Source: Comamonadaceae bacterium CG_4_10_14_3_um_filter_60_75 (GTDB taxonomy: Bacteria > Pseudomonadota > Gammaproteobacteria > Burkholderiales > Burkholderiaceae_C). From it: a DNA stretch of 17,539 bases. Position numbers and translations under genes: made by a program. The DNA lies in NCBI GenBank assembly GCA_002784245.1, contig PFKL01000172.1, forward strand, positions 1-17,539. Reading direction: 5' to 3'. The notes beneath the pieces were generated by a model that was not told the DNA's origin, ran no database searches, and saw only the letters and a program-made list of their open reading frames with translations. Position 1 is the stretch's first letter; each line of letters opens with the position of its first letter. Below, piece by piece: positions 12,934 to 17,539 of this stretch.

Positions 12934-13839
12934 TTATTCTCCTTTACCGTCAGCTGCCACAGCGCTCGTGCTGGCGGCAGTACCTGGCGCGGCGACTTTG
13001 CGTACGCGCTTAACGGCGGGTTTGTTGGCATCAGCACCAAGGGCTTCTGCAGGTTTATCACTGCCGTCAGCGGGTGCGCTGTTGGTACCCACCGGACGAC
13101 GGGCGCCACGCGGAGCCGGACGATCAGAGCCGGGGCGTGCATCACGACGAGGCCCGCGCGGACGACGTTCGTCGTCTGGACGCGGTGTTTCCACTGCGGG
13201 CAAATCATTACGACCAAGCGTATCGCCCTTATAGACCCAGACCTTCACACCGATGATGCCGTAAGTTGTTTTGGCTTCCGATGTACCGTAGTCAATATCG
13301 GCGCGCAGGGTGTGAAGCGGCACACGACCTTCGCGATACCACTCACAACGGGCAATTTCAATTCCGTTCAAACGACCCGACGACATGATCTTGATGCCCA
13401 AGGCACCCAGACGCATGGCATTTTGCATGGCGCGCTTCATCGCGCGGCGGAACATGATGCGTTTTTCGAGCTGTTGGGTGATCGAATCGGCAATCAACTT
13501 GGCATCGATTTCGGGCTTGCGCACTTCTTCAATGTTGACGGCCACCGGCACGCCCAACTGCTTGCTCAGCTCGCGCTTGAGGTTTTCGATGTCTTCACCT
13601 TTTTTACCAATCACGACACCTGGGCGTGACGAGTAAATGGTGATGCGCGCATTCTTGGCCGGACGTTCGATCAGAACGCGCGAAACCGATGCGTTTTTCA
13701 GCTTGGCTTTCAGGTACTCACGCACCTTGATGTCTTCAGCGAGCATGCCTGCAAAATCACGGTCGCTCGCGTACCAGCGCGACGACCAGTTGCGGCTCAC
13801 TGCCAGGCGAAAACCGGTTGGATGGATTTTTTGTCCCAT
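12934..13839 (-). CDS. rpsC: 30S ribosomal protein S3 with long C-terminal extension
   Basis: A 301-residue protein of the 30S head near the mRNA entry site. The core (about 1-210) is standard: MGQKIHPTGFRLAVSRNWSS, the KH-domain loop VVIGKKGEDIENLK, and GVKVWVYKGDTLGR at the end. E. coli S3 has 233 residues. Here an extra tail of about 90 residues (211-301) is rich in Arg, Pro, Ala and Asp at first (ERRPRGPRRDARPGSDRPAP) and Ala/Lys later, and is predicted disordered. The start at 13839 is preceded by AGGA; an upstream alternative would add nine unlikely residues. It follows rplV after 16 bases. The tail looks like a lineage trait, not a frameshift, since the frame stays open and rplP follows directly. 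Confidence 0.97.
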   Translation of the reverse strand: MGQKIHPTGFRLAVSRNWSSRWYASDRDFAGMLAEDIKVREYLKAKLKNASVSRVLIERPAKNARITIYSSRPGVVIGKKGEDIENLKRELSKQLGVPVAVNIEEVRKPEIDAKLIADSITQQLEKRIMFRRAMKRAMQNAMRLGALGIKIMSSGRLNGIEIARCEWYREGRVPLHTLRADIDYGTSEAKTTYGIIGVKVWVYKGDTLGRNDLPAVETPRPDDERRPRGPRRDARPGSDRPAPRGARRPVGTNSAPADGSDKPAEALGADANKPAVKRVRKVAAPGTAASTSAVAADGKGE

Positions 13840-13855
13840 AACTTCCTGGCCTCTT

Positions 13856-14185
13856 TCAGTTACCAACCGTCACGTACACATGGCACGTGGGTTTTCTGAT
13901 CTGGTTGCCACGACCTTTAGCGCGGGCCGTGAAGCGCCTGAGCGACGCACCTTGTTCGACGTAGATGGTTTTCACCTTCAACTCGTCGATGTCGGCACCG
14001 TCGTTGTGTTCAGCGTTGGCGATCGCAGATTCGAGAACCTTTTTGATGATCCCAGCAGCTTTTTTCTGCGTGAATTGCAAAATGTTCAGGGCCTGATCGA
14101 CCTTTTTGCCGCGAATCAGATCCGCGACCAGACGTCCTTTGTCAACCGACAAACGAACGCCGCGAAGGGTTGCACGTGTTTCCAT
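13856..14185 (-). CDS. rplV: 50S ribosomal protein L22
   Basis: A 109-residue protein whose long beta hairpin lines the exit tunnel. METRATLRGVRLSVDKGRLV and NAEHNDGADIDELKVKTIYV are family hallmarks. The hairpin region has GASLRRFTARAKGRGNQIRK. The ATG at 14185 is preferred: AGAGG lies about five bases upstream, while a GTG two codons earlier would leave no room for it. rpsS lies nine bases upstream. Confidence 0.97.
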   Translation of the reverse strand: METRATLRGVRLSVDKGRLVADLIRGKKVDQALNILQFTQKKAAGIIKKVLESAIANAEHNDGADIDELKVKTIYVEQGASLRRFTARAKGRGNQIRKPTCHVYVTVGN

Positions 14186-14194
14186 GGTCACCTC

Positions 14195-14473
14195 TTATTT
14201 CTTGACGACTTTTTTGTCGGCAGGGTGGCCCTTGAAAGTCCGGGTGAGCGCAAACTCACCCAACTTGTGGCCAACCATTTGGTCAGTGATGTAGACCGGA
14301 ACGTGCTGTTTGCCGTTGTGCACGGCAATGGTCAGACCGATGAAATCGGGCAAAACCATAGAGCGACGCGACCAGGTCTTGATCGGCTTTTTGTCCTTGG
14401 TAGCGACAGCCTTTTCGGTTTTGGCTACCAGGTGATGGTCAACAAACGGACCTTTTTTGAGAGAACGAGTCAT
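14195..14473 (-). CDS. rpsS: 30S ribosomal protein S19
   Basis: A 92-residue protein of the 30S head that contacts the A-site finger of the 50S subunit. MTRSLKKGPFVDHHLVAK and KTWSRRSMVLPDFIGLTIAV are diagnostic, as is HKLGEFALTRTFKGHPADKK. AGGA precedes the ATG. It lies 12 bases after rplB and nine before rplV in the usual order. Confidence 0.98.
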   Translation of the reverse strand: MTRSLKKGPFVDHHLVAKTEKAVATKDKKPIKTWSRRSMVLPDFIGLTIAVHNGKQHVPVYITDQMVGHKLGEFALTRTFKGHPADKKVVKK

Positions 14474-14485
14474 TGTTCCTGCCCC

Positions 14486-15310
14486 TTACTTCTTGCGACG
14501 CGACACGATCATGACCTGCGTGCGCTTGTTGTTACGGGTACGGTATCCCTTGGTCAGATTACCCCAAGGATCGACAGGATGACGACCTTCACCGGTCTTG
14601 CCTTCACCACCGCCGTGCGGGTGGTCAACCGGATTCATCACCACACCGCGAACGGTCGGGCGAATACCACGCCAGCGTGTCGCACCAGCCTTGCCGAGTT
14701 GCTGCAGGCTGTGTTCTTCGTTGGCTACTTGACCCAAAGTGGCGCGGCAGTCGATGTGAATCTTGCGAACTTCACCCGAGCGCATGCGCACTTGGGCATA
14801 AGTACCTTCGCGTGCAAGCAAGGTTGCCGACGCGCCGGCAGAGCGAACCACCTGCGCACCTTTGCCAACTTGCAACTCGATGCAGTGCACGACGGAACCC
14901 ACCGGAATATTGCGGATCGGCAATGTGTTGCCAACGCGGATCGGCGCTTCAGAGCCGCTCACAATGGTGCCGCCGACTTCCAGGCCACGCGGTGCAATGA
15001 TGTAGCGACGTTCGCCGTCGGCATAGCACACCAAAGCGATGTGTGCCGAACGATTGGGGTCGTACTCGATGCGCTCGACCTTGGCAGTAATGCCGTCCTT
15101 GTTACGCAGGAAGTCAACCACACGGTAATGGTGCTTGTGGCCCCCCCCCTTGTGACGGGTGGTGATGTGACCGTTGTTATTGCGGCCAGCTTGTTGAAAC
15201 TGAGGTTCCAGCAACGGCGCATAAGGCGCACCCTTGTGCAGAGTTTCGCGAGAGACCTTCACCACGCCACGACGGCCCGGAGAAGTTGGTTTCATTTTAA
15301 TAACAGCCAT
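14486..15310 (-). CDS. rplB: 50S ribosomal protein L2
   Basis: A 274-residue protein essential for subunit joining and peptidyl-transferase activity. The universally conserved VDHPHGGGEGK segment holds H230 and H232, and TRHKGGGHKHHYRVVDF (51-67) is the other rRNA-binding signature. The three glycines at 55-57 are encoded by nine consecutive G on the coding strand (15141-15149 as C), an uninterrupted homopolymer. GGAGG about ten bases before the start overlaps the end of rplW. Confidence 0.98.
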   Translation of the reverse strand: MAVIKMKPTSPGRRGVVKVSRETLHKGAPYAPLLEPQFQQAGRNNNGHITTRHKGGGHKHHYRVVDFLRNKDGITAKVERIEYDPNRSAHIALVCYADGERRYIIAPRGLEVGGTIVSGSEAPIRVGNTLPIRNIPVGSVVHCIELQVGKGAQVVRSAGASATLLAREGTYAQVRMRSGEVRKIHIDCRATLGQVANEEHSLQQLGKAGATRWRGIRPTVRGVVMNPVDHPHGGGEGKTGEGRHPVDPWGNLTKGYRTRNNKRTQVMIVSRRKK

Positions 15311-15312
15311 GA

Positions 15313-15639
15313 TTACGCAGCCTCCCCACCAAGGTTGATTTCCTGGCCAGGCATGAGCCTCACGTAGGCCTTGCGCACGTTGTCGCGACGACCGACGGAC
15401 TTGCCAAAACGCTTGGTCTTGCCTTTGATGTTCACCACCGATACACCCTTGACTTCCACCTTAAACATCAATTCCACTGCGGCCTTGATTTCATACTTGG
15501 TGGCATCTTGCAGCACCTTGAAGGTCACCGCATTGCTTTTGTCGGCAACCGATGTGGCTTTCTCAGACACGATCGGCGCAACCAGCACCTGCATCAGGCG
15601 ACCTTCGTCAAATTTTTGAGTTTGGGTTCCGTGGCTCAT
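15313..15639 (-). CDS. rplW: 50S ribosomal protein L23
   Basis: A 108-residue protein at the exit tunnel, the docking site for trigger factor and SRP. LMQVLVAPIVSEKATSVAD, KYEIKAAVELMFKVEVKGV and RRDNVRKAYVRL are typical. An N-terminal lead of about 15 residues (MSHGTQTQKFDEGR) precedes the usual start. It is retained because AGGAG lies eight bases before this ATG, while the internal Met16 lacks such support. The start overlaps the rplD stop by four bases (ATGA), indicating coupled translation. Confidence 0.97.
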   Translation of the reverse strand: MSHGTQTQKFDEGRLMQVLVAPIVSEKATSVADKSNAVTFKVLQDATKYEIKAAVELMFKVEVKGVSVVNIKGKTKRFGKSVGRRDNVRKAYVRLMPGQEINLGGEAA

Positions 15640-16256
15640 GCAAACATCTCCTGCAGTTGGCCCATGGCCGCCTTGGTCACCAACACCTTGCGGTAGTGAA
15701 CCAGCGACAACGGGTCTGCGTAGCGGGGTTCCACCACCAGCACATTAACCAGGTTGCGCGACGCCAGGTAAAGGTTTTCATCGACTTCGTCGGCGATCAC
15801 CAGGACAGAGTCAAGGTTCATGGCCTTGAATTTGGCAGCCAGCGCTTTGGTCTTGGGGGATTCGACCGTCAGGGAATCCACCACAGCCAGGCGGCCTTCG
15901 CGCGCCAATTGCGACAAGATGGAGGCCATGCCAGCACGGTACATCTTCTTGTTGATCTTCTGCGCAAAGTTTTCATCGGGCATGTTCGGAAATATCCGTC
16001 CACCGCCACGCCACAGAGGCGACGAGGTCATGCCCGCGCGTGCACGACCCGTGCCTTTTTGTTTGAACGGCTTCTTGGTCGAGTGGCGAACTTGTTCGCG
16101 GTCTTTTTGGGCGCGCGTACCTTGGCGGGCATTGGCCTGGAAGGCGACCACCACCTGGTGCACCAGGTCTTCGTTGTAGGCACGACCAAACACGGTTTCA
16201 GGCACATCCAGCTTGGACGCGACCAACCCTTGATCATTCAGGAGTTCGAGCTGCAT
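15636..16256 (-). CDS. rplD: 50S ribosomal protein L4
   Basis: A 206-residue protein lining the exit tunnel. The extended loop is visible in KPFKQKGTGRARAGMTSSPL and WRGGGRIFPN. MQLELLNDQGLVASKLDVPE is the usual opening. In E. coli L4 is the autogenous repressor of the whole S10 operon, acting on the leader by attenuation and translation block. It is therefore the natural candidate ligand for the structured leader upstream of rplC here (inference). The start shares one base with the rplC stop (TGATG), and GGGAG lies eight bases upstream. Confidence 0.97.
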   Translation of the reverse strand: MQLELLNDQGLVASKLDVPETVFGRAYNEDLVHQVVVAFQANARQGTRAQKDREQVRHSTKKPFKQKGTGRARAGMTSSPLWRGGGRIFPNMPDENFAQKINKKMYRAGMASILSQLAREGRLAVVDSLTVESPKTKALAAKFKAMNLDSVLVIADEVDENLYLASRNLVNVLVVEPRYADPLSLVHYRKVLVTKAAMGQLQEMFA

Positions 16257-16933
16257 CAGTTCGCTCCCTTCGCTTGTATGCCAGCCTTGACAGCCGGTCG
16301 AATGGTGACAAATCCACCCGCTGAACCCGGGATGGCACCCTTGATCAACAGCAGTTGGCGCGCTTCGTCGACGCGAATAACGTCGAGATTTTGTGTCGTG
16401 ACCAAATCATCACCAAGGTGACCCGTCATGCGCTTGCCCGGAAACACGCGGCCCGGGTCCTGCGCCATACCAATGGAGCCAGGCACATTGTGCGAACGGC
16501 TGTTGCCGTGCGATGCGCGCTGCGACTTCATGTGGTGACGCTTGATGGTTCCGGCGTAGCCTTTGCCAATGGTCGTGCCTTGCACGTCCACCTTTTGACC
16601 TGTGACAAACACCGCATTCACCGGCACGCTGGCGCCAGCCGTGTATTTCGCAGCGGTTTCAGCGGTAACGCGGAATTCCTGGATGATCTCACCGGCTTCG
16701 ACACCGGCTTTGGCGAGATGCCCAGCGATCGGCTTGTTGACGCGAGAAGCTTTCTTCGCGCCAAACGTCACTTGCAAAGCGACATAGCCATCGTTTTCTT
16801 GGGTCTTGACCTGGGTCACACGGTTGTTAGAAACATCGACCACCGTGACAGGAACAGCATTCCCGTCATCAGTGAACAGACGCATCATGCCCACCTTGCG
16901 CCCCAGCAACCCTAACTGATTGCTCAGACTCAT
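16256..16933 (-). CDS. rplC: 50S ribosomal protein L3
   Basis: A 225-residue protein close to the peptidyl-transferase centre, one of the first to bind 23S rRNA. LGLLGRKVGMMRLFTDDGNA opens it, and the central loop has RASHGNSRSHNVPGSIGMAQ followed by DPGRVFPGKRMTGHLG. The conserved glutamine of that loop (methylated by PrmB in E. coli) is in GSIGMAQDPGR. The start at 16933 is supported by GGAG six bases upstream; an upstream in-frame start would run through the leader helix. It is separated from rpsJ by 199 bases, which is unusually long for this operon. Confidence 0.98.
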   Translation of the reverse strand: MSLSNQLGLLGRKVGMMRLFTDDGNAVPVTVVDVSNNRVTQVKTQENDGYVALQVTFGAKKASRVNKPIAGHLAKAGVEAGEIIQEFRVTAETAAKYTAGASVPVNAVFVTGQKVDVQGTTIGKGYAGTIKRHHMKSQRASHGNSRSHNVPGSIGMAQDPGRVFPGKRMTGHLGDDLVTTQNLDVIRVDEARQLLLIKGAIPGSAGGFVTIRPAVKAGIQAKGAN

Positions 16934-16995
16934 TGTTTTCTCCGTAACTCTCACCACCGCAAACTTCAATTGGCCGCGGTGTTTTGGCGTGAGAG
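16934..16995 (-). promoter_or_regulatory. Candidate structured leader and ribosome binding site of rplC
   Basis: On the minus strand CTCTCAC (16995-16989) pairs with GTGAGAG (16954-16948). An inner CACCGC (16981-16976) pairs with GCGGTG (16960-16955) around a 15-base loop. The inner and outer helices stack directly on the 3' side, with a 7-base bulge on the 5' side. The helix ends four bases before the GGAG (16943-16940) that serves the rplC ATG. Position and shape fit a translational control element of ribosomal protein operons; the ligand is unknown, L4 or L3 being candidates. Confidence 0.5.
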
Positions 16996-17047
16996 ACTGT
17001 TAATAAAACCCTGCGCCTACAGTCAGACCGTAAACACAGAGCTCGCG

Positions 17048-17053
17048 AGTATA
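17048..17053 (-). promoter_or_regulatory. Possible -10 box of an rplC promoter
   Basis: TATACT on the minus strand would start transcription about 108 bases before the rplC ATG, ahead of the leader helix. No good -35 lies 16-18 bases upstream; a TTGTCA is only 11 bases away. Weak call. Confidence 0.25.
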
Positions 17054-17093
17054 GCTCCAAAAGTTGACAAAAATCGCGAAGCCGCTCTCTTTG

Positions 17094-17119
17094 GACACAT
17101 CAATTCACATTGATGTGTC
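17094..17119. repeat. 26-bp perfect inverted repeat between rpsJ and rplC
   Basis: GACACATCAAT (17094-17104) and ATTGATGTGTC (17109-17119) form a perfect 11-bp stem with the 4-base spacer TCAC. It starts 13 bases after the rpsJ stop on the minus strand. No T-run follows directly, so it is not a clear intrinsic terminator. It may stabilise the tuf-rpsJ mRNA 3' end or serve as an operator. Confidence 0.6.
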
Positions 17120-17132
17120 ATTGTTGCGACAC

Positions 17133-17447
17133 TTACTGCAGTTTGATCTCTACATCGACACCGGCGGGCAGGTCGAGTTTCATCAGCGCATCAACCGTCT
17201 TGTCGGTCGGATCGACGATATCCATCAGCCGTTGGTGCGTACGAATCTCAAACTGGTCGCGACTGGTCTTGTTGACGTGAGGTGAGCGCAATATGTCAAA
17301 GCGTTTCATGCGCGTTGGCAGGGGCACCGGGCCCTTGACAATGGCACCGGTCCGTTTGGCCGTATCAACGATCTCGGCGGCGGACTGGTCGATCAGTTTG
17401 TAATCAAACGCCTTCAGGCGAATGCGGATTTTTTGTTTCGTTGCCAT
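17133..17447 (-). CDS. rpsJ: 30S ribosomal protein S10
   Basis: A 104-residue protein of the 30S head, also known as the transcription antitermination factor NusE when bound to NusB. KIRIRLKAFDYKLIDQSAAE, PLPTRMKRFDILRSPHVNK and RTHQRLMDIVDP are diagnostic. The start at 17447 is only eight bases after the tuf stop. The Shine-Dalgarno (AAGGA) overlaps that stop codon, so rpsJ is translated together with tuf and probably belongs to the str-type transcript. The following 199-base gap sets it apart from rplC. Confidence 0.98.
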   Translation of the reverse strand: MATKQKIRIRLKAFDYKLIDQSAAEIVDTAKRTGAIVKGPVPLPTRMKRFDILRSPHVNKTSRDQFEIRTHQRLMDIVDPTDKTVDALMKLDLPAGVDVEIKLQ

Positions 17448-17455
17448 GATTTTCC

Positions 17456-17539
17456 TTAAGCGATGATCTTGGCCACAACGCCAGCGCCGACGGTCTTGCC
17501 ACCTTCACGGATAGCAAAGCGCAGGCCTTCTTCCATGGC
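17456..17539 (-). CDS. tuf: Elongation factor Tu, C-terminal end (partial)
   Basis: The last 27 codons and the TAA stop of EF-Tu, which delivers aminoacyl-tRNA to the ribosome. The visible residues AMEEGLRFAIREGGKTVGAG and VVAKIIA are the conserved end of domain 3. The rest lies beyond the right edge. The usual betaproteobacterial order (rpsL-rpsG-fusA-tuf-rpsJ) predicts fusA further right. Many proteobacteria carry two tuf copies; this is the one linked to rpsJ. Confidence 0.95.
   Translation of the reverse strand, partial: AMEEGLRFAIREGGKTVGAGVVAKIIA

Noticed and set aside
13637..15367. A 576-codon open frame on the plus strand opposite rplV, rpsS, rplB and the 3' end of rplW
   Set aside because: It lies antisense to several strongly conserved ribosomal genes, has no recognisable domain and crosses their gene junctions; it is a composition effect of the real genes.
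17048..17070. TTGTCA plus TATACT as a full sigma-70 promoter for rplC
   Set aside because: The spacer is only 11 bases; only the -10 box was kept, at low confidence.
17094..17119. The palindrome as an FNR/Anr box
   Set aside because: The half-sites read ATCAA-N6-TTGAT, the reverse orientation of the TTGAT-N4-ATCAA consensus, with the wrong spacing.

Overview
The window looks like a chromosomal segment of a betaproteobacterium, most likely a Comamonadaceae member of the Rhodoferax/Polaromonas type. The reasons are a GC-rich coding style, an incomplete EIIA-HPr-EI phosphotransferase cluster, a long Arg/Pro/Ala-rich tail on ribosomal protein S3, and a short intergenic repeat resembling repeats I remember from Comamonadaceae genomes. 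This assignment rests on recognition, not on a search. Every gene is intact except the two cut by the window edges (cbiM on the left, tuf on the right). No mobile element, CRISPR array, tRNA or rRNA was seen. No stretch longer than 300 bases lacks a gene; the longest gaps are 3502-3667 and 16934-17132.

Left part (1-6250): the first codons of a CbiM-type cobalt/nickel permease; a solitary Rieske iron-sulfur protein without petB/petC beside it; divergent purU (formyltetrahydrofolate deformylase), tail to tail with psd (phosphatidylserine decarboxylase); and a LysR regulator divergent from psd. A tight three-gene run glcD-lrgA-lrgB follows. GlcD is the FAD subunit of glycolate dehydrogenase. LrgA and LrgB are the two halves of the family to which the plant plastid glycolate/glycerate carrier PLGG1 belongs, so this run may be a glycolate uptake and oxidation module.

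Middle part (6250-11920): a PTS cluster transcribed leftward (EIIA of the mannose family, HPr, EI) with no membrane permease in view, so it is probably regulatory; a DUF4197 exported protein whose ribosome binding site lies in a perfect hairpin; cytochrome c' divergent from a cytochrome b561-type membrane protein; a GNAT acetyltransferase; and a Prx5-type peroxiredoxin.

Right part (11950-17539): the complete 11-gene S10 ribosomal protein set, transcribed leftward in the classical order rpsJ-rplC-rplD-rplW-rplB-rpsS-rplV-rpsC-rplP-rpmC-rpsQ, preceded by the 3' end of tuf. A good intrinsic terminator follows rpsQ, so the spc genes do not continue here. rpsJ is stitched to tuf: the tuf stop codon lies in the rpsJ Shine-Dalgarno. 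A 199-base gap then separates rpsJ from rplC. That gap holds a 26-bp palindrome, a TATACT box and a two-part helix ending just before the rplC Shine-Dalgarno. This suggests that the S10 operon proper starts at rplC, with its own structured leader.
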